From Streptomyces sp. P9-A4 (GTDB lineage: Bacteria; Actinomycetota; Actinomycetes; Streptomycetales; Streptomycetaceae), in assembly GCF_036634195.1 (NCBI RefSeq), contig NZ_JAZIFY010000001.1, positions 3,606,501-3,670,500 on the forward strand: DNA of 64,000 bases, written 5' to 3'. This document shows, in pieces, positions 9,177 through 18,159 of this stretch. Under the pieces are notes generated by a model. The model did not search any database. It was given only the letters and a program-made list of their open reading frames with translations, and was not told the DNA's origin. The position numbers were made by a program, and so were the translations under genes. Numbering within the stretch: position 1 is the first letter of the stretch; every line of letters begins with the position of its first letter.

Positions 9177-10484
9177 ATGAGCAGCGCAGCTTCCCGTCCC
9201 ACCGCCGGCCCCTTCGACCGCGGACACACCGACGACCTGATGGCCTTCCTGACGGCCTCGCCCTCGCCGTACCACGCGGTCGCGACGGCCGCCGAGCGGC
9301 TGGAGAAGGCGGGCTTCCGACAGGTGGAGGAGACCGCGTCCTGGGACGGGACCAGCGGCGGCAAGTACGTGATCCGCGGCGGCGCGATCATCGCCTGGTA
9401 CGTGCCGGAGGGCGCCTCCGCCCACACGCCGTACCGCGTCGTCGGCGCCCACACCGACTCCCCCAACCTGCGCGTGAAGCCGCAGCCCGACCTCGGCTCG
9501 CAGGGCTGGCGGCAGGTCGCCGTGGAGGTCTACGGCGGCACCCTCCTCAACACCTGGCTCGACCGCGACCTCGGCCTCGCCGGCCGCCTCACGCTCCGCG
9601 ACGGCAGCCACCGCCTCGTCAACGTCGACCGGCCGCTGCTGCGCGTCCCGCAGCTCGCCATCCACCTCGACCGGGGCGTCAACGACGGCCTCAAGCTCGA
9701 CCGCCAGCGGCACATGCAGCCCGTCTGGGGCATCGGCGAGGTCCACGAGGGCGACCTGATCTCCTTCGTCGCCGCCGAGGCCGGCGTGGACGCCGAGGAC
9801 GTGAGCGGCTGGGACCTGATGGTCCACGCCGTGGAGGCCCCCGCCTACCTGGGCCGCGACCGCGAACTCCTCGCCGGACCGCGCATGGACAACCTGATCT
9901 CCGTGCACGCCTCCGTCGCCGCGCTCGCCTCCCTCGCGGGCCGCGAGGACCTCACGTACATCCCGGTCCTCGCCGCCTTCGACCACGAGGAGAACGGCTC
10001 CGAGGCCGACACCGGCGCCCAGGGCCCGCTGCTCGGGAACGTCCTCGAGCGTTCCGTGTACGCGCGCGGCGGCTCCTACGAGGACCGGGCCCGCGCCTTC
10101 GCCGGCACCGTCTGCCTGTCCTCGGACACCGGCCACGCCGTCCACCCGAACTACGCGGAGCGCCACGACCCGACGCACCACCCGCGCGTCAACGGCGGCC
10201 CGATCCTCAAGGTGAACGTCAACCAGCGGTACGCCACCGACGGCAGCGGCCGTGCGGTCTTCGCCGCCGCGTGCGAGAAGGCGGGCGTGCCCTGGCAGTC
10301 CTTCGTCTCCAACAACGACATGCCCTGCGGCACGACGATCGGCCCGATCACCGCCGCCCGCCACGGCATCAAGACCGTCGACATCGGCGTCGCGATCCTC
10401 TCCATGCACAGCGCCCGCGAGCTGTGCGGCGCGGAGGACCCGTACCTCCTCGCCAACGCGCTGGTCGCGTTCCTGGAGGGCTGA
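9177..10484 (+). CDS. M18 family aspartyl aminopeptidase
   Basis: 435-residue cytoplasmic dizinc aminopeptidase of the DnpEP/ApeB type that removes N-terminal, mainly acidic, residues from peptides. Visible ligands: H92 and D94 in GAHTDSPNL, the bridging Asp/catalytic Glu pair in DHEENGSE (about residue 265), and the C-terminal MHSARE histidine. Length matches the family. ATG at 9177 follows GTAAGGTGA. The short secreted-protein gene follows 64 nt downstream. Confidence 0.95.
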   Translation: MSSAASRPTAGPFDRGHTDDLMAFLTASPSPYHAVATAAERLEKAGFRQVEETASWDGTSGGKYVIRGGAIIAWYVPEGASAHTPYRVVGAHTDSPNLRVKPQPDLGSQGWRQVAVEVYGGTLLNTWLDRDLGLAGRLTLRDGSHRLVNVDRPLLRVPQLAIHLDRGVNDGLKLDRQRHMQPVWGIGEVHEGDLISFVAAEAGVDAEDVSGWDLMVHAVEAPAYLGRDRELLAGPRMDNLISVHASVAALASLAGREDLTYIPVLAAFDHEENGSEADTGAQGPLLGNVLERSVYARGGSYEDRARAFAGTVCLSSDTGHAVHPNYAERHDPTHHPRVNGGPILKVNVNQRYATDGSGRAVFAAACEKAGVPWQSFVSNNDMPCGTTIGPITAARHGIKTVDIGVAILSMHSARELCGAEDPYLLANALVAFLEG

Positions 10485-10548
10485 CCCCACCAGGGGCCCG
10501 CGGACCGCGAAACATCCGCGAAAGGCCCCGCCTGGCAGCGTCGCCCCC

Positions 10549-10893
10549 ATGCATCGTCATGAGGGCCCCTCACGGGGGAAGTTCGCCGCCGGTACCGCCG
10601 CCGCCGTCGTGCTCGCCACGGCGGCGGCGGCCGTTCTGATCGGCGAGTACAACGAACGGCCGCCGTGGGGCACGGACATCGCCTACGAGGGCGGCTTCGT
10701 CCAGGCCTCCCGCATCCGCGGCTACGACGTGGACGGCTCGCGCACGAGGGCGCTGCTCGACGGGGAGTGCGCGAGCATGGAACGGCAGGGGATGGGCGGC
10801 GACCGGGCCGTCCACGACCCGGCGGCCTGGGTGGCCGGATGCCTGGACGCGGCTGCGGGGCGGCCGTCCAGGAACCAGGGGGTCGTGCGTTAG
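10549..10893 (+). CDS. Small membrane-anchored hypothetical protein
   Basis: 114 residues. An N-terminal basic stretch, then a hydrophobic segment at about 12-32 (KFAAGTAAAVVLATAAAAVL) that is a signal anchor or uncleaved signal peptide. The extracytoplasmic part has two cysteines (GECASME, VAGCLDA) that could pair. Not recognised as any family. It might share a transcript with the aminopeptidase but has room for its own promoter. Confidence 0.65.
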   Translation: MHRHEGPSRGKFAAGTAAAVVLATAAAAVLIGEYNERPPWGTDIAYEGGFVQASRIRGYDVDGSRTRALLDGECASMERQGMGGDRAVHDPAAWVAGCLDAAAGRPSRNQGVVR

Positions 10894-10917
10894 GCCGGGC
10901 GCCGGATCCCGCGGGCG

Positions 10918-11775
10918 TCAGTGGCGGCCGGGGGTCGGCCGGGTGGCCGGGGTCCGGGGTTCGTCGTCGCAGCCGGTGTTGCTGTCGGCGTTGTTTTCGG
11001 TGTCGGGGCCGGTCGCGGGGCTGATCGAGCGGCGCTTGACGATCACGAGGACGATCAGGGCGACCTGGAGAAGGATCGGCAGCACCATGCCCGGGGACGC
11101 CTCGGGGTCGACGCCGGCCGAGTTGGAGATCAGGCCGAAGTCCCACAGGCCGTGGACGAGCATGGGCAGCAGGAGCGTTCCGCCGACGCGCAGGCACAGA
11201 TAGAAGAAGTAGCCGGAGGTGGAGACGACCACGGCCTGGACGATCGCCTGCGAGCCCTCGCCGAAGGCGTTGCTGACGTGCGCCAGGCCGAAGATCAGCG
11301 AGGACCACAGGGCGACCTTGCCCTCGGTGAAACCGGCCTGCTTGAAGACCTGCACGCCGATGCCCCGGAACATCAGCTCCTCGCCGACGCCGACCAGCAG
11401 GGTCATCGCGATCAGGCTCGGTACGAGGGAGAGGGGCTGGTCGGCCAGGTTGCGGTAGTTCGCTCCGAGGACGGCGGCGACCAGCATCGCGATCGGCACG
11501 AAGCGCACCCAGCGCCGAACCGGTACGCGGTAGCGCATGACATCGCCCCACCAGCCGAGCCAGGTGACCACCGCCGCGCCGAAGAGGACCGAGAGGCCGA
11601 TCGGGATCAGCCCGTTGCGGAGGATCGCCTCGGTGGTCGCGAACTGGCCCTTCGAGCCCGTATCGACGCCGATGAGCGCGCCGAGGCCCTGGAGGATCGC
11701 CAGGTAGACGACGACCACGCCGAGGAACCACGGCCAGGCCAGTCGCCGCCGGGCGGGGGAGAGGTCTGCGGACAC
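10918..11775 (-). CDS. CPBP family intramembrane glutamic metalloprotease
   Basis: 285-residue polytopic protein with about seven to eight helices. It carries the Abi/CPBP (Rce1-like) motifs: EExxxR as GEELMFRG (about residue 150), FxxxH as FGLAHVSN, and HxxxD/N as HGLWDFG. Members are prenyl-protein-protease-like enzymes of largely unknown bacterial substrate, often tied to bacteriocin immunity or sigma control. I place the start at GTG 11775 because a GAAGGAG SD sits 7 nt before it; the longer frame to 11862 is Arg/Cys-rich non-protein-like sequence. The C-terminal about 50 residues are polar. Confidence 0.9.
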   Translation of the reverse strand: MSADLSPARRRLAWPWFLGVVVVYLAILQGLGALIGVDTGSKGQFATTEAILRNGLIPIGLSVLFGAAVVTWLGWWGDVMRYRVPVRRWVRFVPIAMLVAAVLGANYRNLADQPLSLVPSLIAMTLLVGVGEELMFRGIGVQVFKQAGFTEGKVALWSSLIFGLAHVSNAFGEGSQAIVQAVVVSTSGYFFYLCLRVGGTLLLPMLVHGLWDFGLISNSAGVDPEASPGMVLPILLQVALIVLVIVKRRSISPATGPDTENNADSNTGCDDEPRTPATRPTPGRH

Positions 11776-11960
11776 GGGGCGGCTCCTTCGGCACGGCGGG
11801 CGACGACAGCGCCCGCCGGCACGGATGGGGCACCCGCCCACAGGGCGGTCACATGTTCCCATAAGAATCGAAAAAGATAGTTAATCCCTACGACCCTCAT
11901 GAAACGGACATGAACTGCCTGTGGGCGGGGCTCCCGCCTCTCCCCGCCTCTCCCCGCCGC

Positions 11961-13763
11961 TCAGCCGTCCATGCCCGCCAGGATCAGCGGGAGGCGGGCC
12001 GTGCCGTCCGCCGTGATCTTCACCGGGACGCCCCAGTCCTGCTGGTGGACGTGGCAGGCCGGGTACTCGTTGGCGGGGTCGTCGTCGCAGGAGGCCGCCA
12101 TCGCGGAGACGTGCAGGACGCCTTCGGTCAGCTCCGGGTCGAGGGTCAGGTCACGGAAGAGGTCCGTGCCCGTGCCCTCGCCGCCGAGCAGCAGTTCCGG
12201 CGGGGTCGAGGAGACCAGGAGGCGGGTCGAGGGGCCGTACCGCTCGTCGAGCTTCTGGCCCGTGGGGGCCCGGAAGACCACGTCGAGCCGGAGCAGGCCG
12301 GGGGCGACCTCGGTGGCCTCGCGGCGGGTGCGATGGGCGACCGCCTCGACCTGGACGGCCTCCTCCGGGAGCCGCAGCCGGGTGAGCCGGTGCCGGGCGG
12401 ACTCGACGACCACGATGTCCCCGTCGACGAGGACCGCGTCGCTGGGCTCGCGCAGGTCGGTGGCGAGGGTGGTGACCTCGCCGCTCGCGGGGTCGTAGCG
12501 GCGCAGGGCGTGGTTGTACGTGTCGCTGACGGCGACCGAGCCGTCGGGCAGGGCGGTGACGCCCAGCGGGTGCTGGAGCAGGGCCTGCCCGGCCGGGCCG
12601 TCGCGGTGCCCGAAGTCGAAGAGGCCGGTGCCGACGGCGGTGCGGACGGCGTAACCGTCGGCCTCCCGCTCGACCCAGCGCAGGGAGCTGGTCTCGGAGT
12701 CGGCGACCCAGAGGCGGTCCTCGGTGGCGGCGAGCCCGGAGGGCTGCGCGAACCAGGCCTCGGCGGCGGGGCCGTCGACGAGCCCCTCGTTGGTGGTGCC
12801 GGCCGCGACCTCGACGGTCCCGGTGGCCGGGTCGTACGTCCACAGCTGGTGGACGCCGGCCATGGCGATCCACACCTTGCCCTGCCACCAGGCCACGTCC
12901 CACGGCGAGGACAGGTCGACGTCCAGGGCGGGCCCGGAGGTCGGGGAGCCCTGCCACCACTGCTTGCCGGTGCCGGCGATCCGCTCGATCGCGCCGGTCT
13001 CCGGGTCGTACGCGCGCAGGGCGTGGTTCACGGTGTCGGCGACGACGACCCTGCCGTCGGGCAGCCGTACGAGACCCTGGGGCTCCCGGAAGACGCCCTC
13101 GCCGATGCGGCGGACGACGGTCTCGCCGTCGGCCGCCAGCTCGACGAGCTGGTGCCGGGTGGTGTCGGAGACCAGGAGGTTCCCGGAGGGCAGCAGGATC
13201 GCCTTGCCGGGGAAGCGGAGGTCGGTGGCGACGGGCTCGGGGGCCACGTAGGGGCCGTCACCGCGCCGCAGCGTGCCCTTGGCGCCGTGCTCGGCCTCCA
13301 GCTCCTCGACGAGGGTGCGGATCGCGTTGGCGTGGCCCTCGCCGGCGTGCTGGGCGACGACATACCCCTCGGGGTCGATGACGACGAGCGTCGGCCAGGC
13401 CCGTACGGCGTACTGCTTCCAGGTGGCCAGCTCGGGGTCGTCCAGTACGGGGTGGTGCACCTCGTACCGCTCGACGGCATCGACGACGGCCTGATGCTCG
13501 GCCTCATGCACGAACTTCGGCGAGTGCACCCCGACGATCACGAGGGTGTCCCGATGCTTCTCCTCCAGCTCACGCAGCTCGTCGAGGACGTGCAGGCAGT
13601 TCACACAGCAGAAGGTCCAAAAATCCAGCAGAACGATCTTTCCCCGCAGGTCGGCGAGGGTGAGGTCGTCTCCGCCCGTGTTGAGCCAGCCGCCCTTGCC
13701 GATCAGCTCGGGGGCGCGGACACGGGCACGGCGGGGCGCGGCGGTGGGCGCGGAGTCGTTCAT
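11961..13763 (-). CDS. Thioredoxin-like/NHL-repeat protein
   Basis: 600 residues. Residues about 20-165 form a TlpA/thioredoxin-like domain with redox motif C53-V-N-C56 (DFWTFCCVNCLHV). The rest is a six-bladed NHL beta-propeller (repeated PxGLVRLPDGRVVVADTxNHALRxYD units at about 215-500) and a C-terminal beta domain. The architecture matches the NHLRC2 family. No signal peptide is visible, so a cytoplasmic redox role is likely; substrate unknown. ATG at 13763; the preceding region is divergent from the secreted protein gene. Confidence 0.93.
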   Translation of the reverse strand: MNDSAPTAAPRRARVRAPELIGKGGWLNTGGDDLTLADLRGKIVLLDFWTFCCVNCLHVLDELRELEEKHRDTLVIVGVHSPKFVHEAEHQAVVDAVERYEVHHPVLDDPELATWKQYAVRAWPTLVVIDPEGYVVAQHAGEGHANAIRTLVEELEAEHGAKGTLRRGDGPYVAPEPVATDLRFPGKAILLPSGNLLVSDTTRHQLVELAADGETVVRRIGEGVFREPQGLVRLPDGRVVVADTVNHALRAYDPETGAIERIAGTGKQWWQGSPTSGPALDVDLSSPWDVAWWQGKVWIAMAGVHQLWTYDPATGTVEVAAGTTNEGLVDGPAAEAWFAQPSGLAATEDRLWVADSETSSLRWVEREADGYAVRTAVGTGLFDFGHRDGPAGQALLQHPLGVTALPDGSVAVSDTYNHALRRYDPASGEVTTLATDLREPSDAVLVDGDIVVVESARHRLTRLRLPEEAVQVEAVAHRTRREATEVAPGLLRLDVVFRAPTGQKLDERYGPSTRLLVSSTPPELLLGGEGTGTDLFRDLTLDPELTEGVLHVSAMAASCDDDPANEYPACHVHQQDWGVPVKITADGTARLPLILAGMDG

Positions 13764-13854
13764 GGTTCAAGGGTGCCGTACGGGTGGAAAGTGAGGGCCG
13801 GGTGGGGGGTGGGGGCGTGTCCCGGTCGGGGGGTGCTTCCGGGCGGGCGGTGGC

Positions 13855-15474
13855 ATGGGGCTTATGACGTGTGTGGGCAGATCATCGGACTATTGCCACC
13901 GTCGGGTGAGGGGCGGGCTTCTGGTGGTGGTGCTCGCGCTGACCGGGGTGGTGGTGCCCGGAGCCGTGCTGCCCGGGTCCCCCGCCCGGGCCGGTGGCGT
14001 CGGGGACGGCGCCCTGACCGTGAGCGTCAGCGTGAACGGCCGGGACCACAGCGGCATCCGGCCGCCGGACCTGCGGGTCGGCGGGCCGGTCGTGAAGCGG
14101 TACCGGCTCGTGAACCGAAGCGAGGCCGACCTCTACGGGGTGCGGATCGCCGACCCCGAGGTCCCCTCCGGGGCCGTGCGCTGCCCCGCCCGCCAGCTCC
14201 CCGCGCTCGGTGAGCTGGAGTGCGTCGCCCGCTTCAGCGCCGTGTCCGGGACGCATCGGGGCACGGTACGGGCGGAAGGCTCCGTCCCCTCGCTGCGCCG
14301 GGTGCTGACGGCCACCGCCCGCGCCGGGTACACCGGCGTCGGCGGCGCCCTCCGCCTCACCGAACGGATCGCGGTCGGGCCCCCCGGCCTTGGCACGGCC
14401 ACCATCACGTACACCGTGGCCAACGACGGCAACCGGCCCCTGCACGCCGTCCGGGTCAGCGACACCGCGCTGGGTCTGCCCGCCGTCCAGGTCGGGGGCA
14501 CCGGGCCCGGTCGGCGCGCCGTCGGGATCGGGGACACCGCACCCGGTCGGCGCGCGGGCGCCGTGGACTGCGCGGGGCGGCCCGGGACCGTGCCCCTGCT
14601 CGCCCCGGGCGCCTCGGCCCGCTGCACGGCCACCGTACGGCGGCCCCCCGGCACCCACCGGAGCACCGGCCTCGCCTCCGGGAGCGACCGGGTGACCACC
14701 TACGGGCCGGGGGGCGGCCGGGTCCCCGCGCCGTCGCTCGTCGCCCGGTCCTCCGCCGTCTTCACGGTGCCGGGTCCGGCGGCGCGGGGGGCCGCGCGAC
14801 CGGAAGCGGGCAAGCCGTCGGCCGCCGGGCGGGAGCCCGTACGGATTCCCGTGGGCAGTCCCGTAGGTCCCGTACGGAATCCCGTAGGTCCCGTACGGAA
14901 TCCCGTAGGTCCCCTGGGTCCCCTAGGTCCCGTACGGGGTCCCGGCCGGGATTCCCTGGGGAATCCCGTAGGGGGGAACGGTGGGGCGCCCGGCGCTCCC
15001 GGGGGGCCCTTGGCCGGGGGCGGGGTGCCCGTTCCGGGGGCCGCCGGGGCTGGGGCTGGGGCTGGGGCCGGACTCGGGGCCGGGGCCGGGGCCGGACTCG
15101 GACTCGGACCCGGGTCCGGAGTCGGACTCGGACTGGTCAACCCGCCCGGAGCCGCGCCCGGTGACGGGGACGCTGACGGGGGCGCTGACGGGGTCGGCGC
15201 CGGTGCCGGTGACGCGGCCGCCGTGGTCCCCGCCCCGGAGGGCGTACCCCCGGGCTCCGTACCGACCGACCCCGACGCCGTACCCGTACCCGTACCCCGC
15301 GACGAGGCCGCCGTCGCCACACGCCGTGCCGCCGCCCTCGACCACGAAGGGTTCCTCGGACGGCTTCGGCGCCGGAGCCGGGAGGCGGACGAGCTCGGAG
15401 TCGTCTCGATGCTGCTGCTGATCCTGATCCCGGCGGCCGTCGCCGCCGCCCTCCTCGGCAATCGGAGAAGCTGA
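13855..15474 (+). CDS. Secreted, membrane-tethered low-complexity protein with DUF11-like domains
   Basis: 539 residues. Signal peptide at about 20-46 (LLVVVLALTGVVV, cleavage near ARAGG). Two beta-sandwich-like segments: the second, TITYTVANDGNRPLHAVRVSD near 180-205, resembles DUF11/CARDB 'conserved repeat' domains. The middle about 290-450 is Gly/Pro/Val-rich with iterated NPVGPVR and GAGAGAGLG. A C-terminal helix (MLLLILIPAAVAAALLG) with a basic tail anchors it in the membrane. There is no LPXTG sorting signal. The stop lies 2 nt before the DUF4239 gene, so co-translation is likely. Function unknown; perhaps a cell-surface stalk. Confidence 0.72.
   Translation: MGLMTCVGRSSDYCHRRVRGGLLVVVLALTGVVVPGAVLPGSPARAGGVGDGALTVSVSVNGRDHSGIRPPDLRVGGPVVKRYRLVNRSEADLYGVRIADPEVPSGAVRCPARQLPALGELECVARFSAVSGTHRGTVRAEGSVPSLRRVLTATARAGYTGVGGALRLTERIAVGPPGLGTATITYTVANDGNRPLHAVRVSDTALGLPAVQVGGTGPGRRAVGIGDTAPGRRAGAVDCAGRPGTVPLLAPGASARCTATVRRPPGTHRSTGLASGSDRVTTYGPGGGRVPAPSLVARSSAVFTVPGPAARGAARPEAGKPSAAGREPVRIPVGSPVGPVRNPVGPVRNPVGPLGPLGPVRGPGRDSLGNPVGGNGGAPGAPGGPLAGGGVPVPGAAGAGAGAGAGLGAGAGAGLGLGPGSGVGLGLVNPPGAAPGDGDADGGADGVGAGAGDAAAVVPAPEGVPPGSVPTDPDAVPVPVPRDEAAVATRRAAALDHEGFLGRLRRRSREADELGVVSMLLLILIPAAVAAALLGNRRS
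14835..14940. repeat. Iterated CCCGTA(C)GG words inside the secreted-protein gene
   Basis: Three to four units of CCCGTACGGAAT / CCCGTAGGT encode NPVGPVR repeats. Unit length is a multiple of three, so frame is kept. Likely a slippage-prone array. Confidence 0.7.
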
Positions 15475-15476
15475 CC

Positions 15477-16226
15477 GTGGCCCTGCTCGAAACGCTCGTC
15501 GTCGTCCTCGGCGTCGCGCTCGTCGCCGCCCTCGCCGTCGTCGCCAAGACCAGGCTCTTCCCGGTCGGCGAGGACGAGGAACCGCGCGAGGACGTCGCCG
15601 AGTACATCGCCATGATGGTCTCGGTGCTCTACGCGATCGTGCTCGGCCTGTGCCTGGTGTCCGTCTGGGACACCCGGTCCGCCGCCGCCGACAACGTCCA
15701 GGCCGAGGCCGGCGCCCTGCACCAGACGTATCTGCTCGCGGACGCACTCCCCGCCGACCGCCGGCAGCCGCTGCGCGACGCGGCCCGGACGTACGCCGAT
15801 CATGTCGTCGACGTCGAATGGCCCGTGATGGAGGCGCGCGAACCGCTCGACGCCTCCGGCTGGCGGCTGCTCGAACAGCTGCGGAAGGCCGGCGAGGTGT
15901 CGGACTCCGCGAACGTCCCCGAGCAGATCGCCGCCCAGGAGGTACTGGCCCAGCTCGGCTACGTCGACGACGCCCGCCGGGGCCGGGAGGCGGCAGCGCA
16001 GGAACGTCTCTCCCCCGTGCTGTGGGCGGGACTTCTCATCGGCGGCACGCTCACCCTCGCCTTCATGTTCCTCTTCGGGATCAGCCGGAGCACCACCCAT
16101 GTGGTGATGGTGATGGGCCTGGCCGGCTTCATCGCCTTCACGGTGCTGCTGATCCATCAGCTCGACTCGCCCTTCGGCGAGACGCTCGGGGCGACCCCGG
16201 ACGCGTTCGTCCGCTACTTCGGGTGA
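15477..16226 (+). CDS. DUF4239 domain membrane protein
   Basis: 249 residues. Helices at about 4-22 and 45-65 in the N-terminal half and two C-terminal helices (LWAGLLIGGTLTLAFMFLFG and VMVMGLAGFIAFTVLLI), separated by a soluble helical region. This is the bestrophin-like topology typical of DUF4239, an uncharacterised family. GTG start 2 nt after the upstream stop. The LURP-one gene follows after 30 nt, suggesting one operon. Confidence 0.88.
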   Translation: MALLETLVVVLGVALVAALAVVAKTRLFPVGEDEEPREDVAEYIAMMVSVLYAIVLGLCLVSVWDTRSAAADNVQAEAGALHQTYLLADALPADRRQPLRDAARTYADHVVDVEWPVMEAREPLDASGWRLLEQLRKAGEVSDSANVPEQIAAQEVLAQLGYVDDARRGREAAAQERLSPVLWAGLLIGGTLTLAFMFLFGISRSTTHVVMVMGLAGFIAFTVLLIHQLDSPFGETLGATPDAFVRYFG

Positions 16227-16256
16227 ACCCGTCCCCCACGGGGCAGGCATAGCGCC

Positions 16257-16751
16257 ATGAAATATCTCGTACGGGACAAGATCTTCGCGATCGGCGACGA
16301 CTACTGGATCGAGGACGAGCAGGGCCGCCACGCCTTCCTCGTCGACGGCAAGGCGCTGCGGCTGCGCGACACCCTGGAGCTGAAGGACCCCGACGGGCAC
16401 GTCCTCGTGACCCTGCGGCAGAAGATGTTCAGCCTGCGGGACGCCATGACGATCGAGCGGGACGAGCGCCCGCTCGCGACCGTCCGCCGCAAACGGCTCT
16501 CGCTGCTCCGCAACCACTACCGGGTGGCCCTCGTCGAGGGCACCGAACTGGACGTCAGCGGCCGGATCCTGGACCGGGAGTTCACCGTCGAGTACGAGGG
16601 CGAACTCCTGGCCCACATCTCCCGGCGGTGGTTCCACGTCCGCGAGACCTACGCGGTGAACGTGGTCCGCGAGGACGCCGACGCGGCGCTCCAGATCGCG
16701 GTGGCGGTGTGCGTGATCCGGATGGCCGAGCGGGAGCGCGGGGACGACTAG
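16257..16751 (+). CDS. LURP-one-related / tubby-C2-like protein
   Basis: 164 residues matching the LURP-one (DUF567) fold related to phospholipid scramblases: MKYLVRDKIFAIGDDYWIED opening, alternating strand repeats (LELKDPDGHVLVTLRQK, DVSGRILDREFTVEY) and a hydrophobic C-terminal helix (LQIAVAVCVIRMA). Role in bacteria unknown; the fold suggests membrane or lipid association. Last gene of the set starting at 13855. Confidence 0.9.
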   Translation: MKYLVRDKIFAIGDDYWIEDEQGRHAFLVDGKALRLRDTLELKDPDGHVLVTLRQKMFSLRDAMTIERDERPLATVRRKRLSLLRNHYRVALVEGTELDVSGRILDREFTVEYEGELLAHISRRWFHVRETYAVNVVREDADAALQIAVAVCVIRMAERERGDD

Positions 16752-16760
16752 CGGAAGCGC

Positions 16761-16825
16761 GGGGGGGGAGGGCTGGAGGGAGAGGGGGGAGGGAGAGGGA
16801 GAGGGGGTGGAGGGGGCAGGAGGGC
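16761..16825. repeat. Purine-only tract between convergent genes
   Basis: About 60 nt almost entirely G/A on the plus strand (GGGAGGG, GAGAGGG units) between the LURP-one stop and the trans-sulfuration gene stop. No gene. May form triplex or quadruplex DNA; could act in termination. Confidence 0.7.
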
Positions 16826-18096
16826 TAGAGGGTGCCGGCCTTGCCCAGCGCCTGTTCCAGGTCCTCCCACAGGTCCTCCACGTGCTCGATGCCCACCGAG
16901 ATCCTGACCGTGCCGGGACCGATCCCCGCCGCCGCCAGGGCCGCCGCGTCGAGCTGGTGGTGCGAGGTGGAGGCCGGGTGCATCACCAGGGTCTTCACAT
17001 CGCCGAGGGAGACGCTGAGGGACGCGAGCCGTACCGCCTCGACGAAGGTACGGCCCGCCTCCCGGCCGCCCGCGAGATCCACCGAGATCACCCCGCCGCC
17101 CCCGGCGGGCAGCAGCCGCTCCGCGACGGCCCGGTCCGGGTGGCTCGCCAGGGCCGGGTGGCGGACGGCGGCGACCGCCGGGTGCGCGGACAGCCGGGCC
17201 GCGAGGTCGGCGGCGCTCGCGCACTGGCGTTCCATCCGCAGCGACAGGGTCTGCATCCCGCGCAGGGTCAGCCAGGCGGCGAACGGGTCGGTGGACGCGC
17301 CCTGTTCGACGGAGTGGTGGCGGACCCGGTGGTACAGCTCGGCGTCCTTGAAGACGACGACGCCGCCGAGGACGTCCGCGTGCCCGGACAGGTACTTCGT
17401 CGCCGAGTGCACGACGATGTCGGCGCCGTGGTCGATCGGGCGGCAGAGGAGCGGCGAGGCGAAGGTGTTGTCGACGGCGACGGGCACCCCCGCCTCGGCG
17501 GCGACGGCGGCGAGCGCGGGCAGGTCGGAGACCCGGGTGGTGGGATTGGCGACGGTCTCCAGGTAGAGGAGCCGGGTCTCCGGGCGCAGGGCCGCCCGCA
17601 CCTCCTCCGGGTCGGTGCCGGAGACGTAGGTGACGTCGACGCCCCAGCGGGTGGCGAGGTCGGTGAGGACCGCGTACGTACCGCCGTACAGGCAGGTCTG
17701 GGCGATGACGTGATCGCCGGAGCCGAGCAGACCGAGGAGGACGGCGTTCACCGCGCCCATGCCGGAGGCGAAGGAGAGGCCGGCGGCGCCGCCTTCGAGG
17801 CGGGCGACGGCGTCCTCAAGGGTGCGGACGGTGGGGTTGCCGTGACGGCTGTACATGAACGCGTCGGTGGCGGTGAAGGCGGCGGCGAGCGCGTCGGCCG
17901 AGTCGAAGGCGAAGACGTGCCCCTGGTGGAGGGGGACGCCGAGGGGCCTGCTGCCGGTGATCTCGACGTGCGGCGGGTGGACGGCGAGGGTCTCGGGACG
18001 GGGGCAGCCCGAGCCTCCCAGGGGCGAGGCGCCTCCCACGGGAGGGGCGGCGGAGGCGGCGGGTTCGGCGGACGGTGCGGAGTCGGCAGGGCTCAT
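16825..18096 (-). CDS. PLP-dependent trans-sulfuration enzyme (Cys/Met metabolism family)
   Basis: 423 residues, fold type I. PLP lysine K234 in [16 protein letters not shown]; substrate-phosphate motifs MYSRHGNPT (Y82/R84) and [18 protein letters not shown] (D209). Family members act as cystathionine gamma-lyase/synthase, methionine gamma-lyase or O-acetylhomoserine sulfhydrylase; sequence alone does not decide which. The first about 40 residues are Ala/Pro-rich and not part of the fold. Divergent from the MocR regulator at 18160 with only 63 bp between starts, so the regulator probably controls it. Confidence 0.93.
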   Translation of the reverse strand: MSPADSAPSAEPAASAAPPVGGASPLGGSGCPRPETLAVHPPHVEITGSRPLGVPLHQGHVFAFDSADALAAAFTATDAFMYSRHGNPTVRTLEDAVARLEGGAAGLSFASGMGAVNAVLLGLLGSGDHVIAQTCLYGGTYAVLTDLATRWGVDVTYVSGTDPEEVRAALRPETRLLYLETVANPTTRVSDLPALAAVAAEAGVPVAVDNTFASPLLCRPIDHGADIVVHSATKYLSGHADVLGGVVVFKDAELYHRVRHHSVEQGASTDPFAAWLTLRGMQTLSLRMERQCASAADLAARLSAHPAVAAVRHPALASHPDRAVAERLLPAGGGGVISVDLAGGREAGRTFVEAVRLASLSVSLGDVKTLVMHPASTSHHQLDAAALAAAGIGPGTVRISVGIEHVEDLWEDLEQALGKAGTL

Positions 18097-18134
18097 GGGC
18101 CCAGTCTGTGGACCGGCGGTTTGCCTTCCCAGGT

Positions 18135-18152
18135 CCAATCCCGGCAGATTGG
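18135..18152. promoter_or_regulatory. Inverted repeat CCAATC-6-GATTGG, probable MocR operator
   Basis: Perfect 6-bp arms (18135-18140 and 18147-18152) lie in the 63-bp divergent region, with a third direct copy of CCAATC at 18166-18171 just inside the regulator gene. Inverted plus direct half-sites are typical of MocR/GntR operators. Placement would allow control of both genes. Confidence 0.6.
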
Positions 18153-18159
18153 TTCGGCG

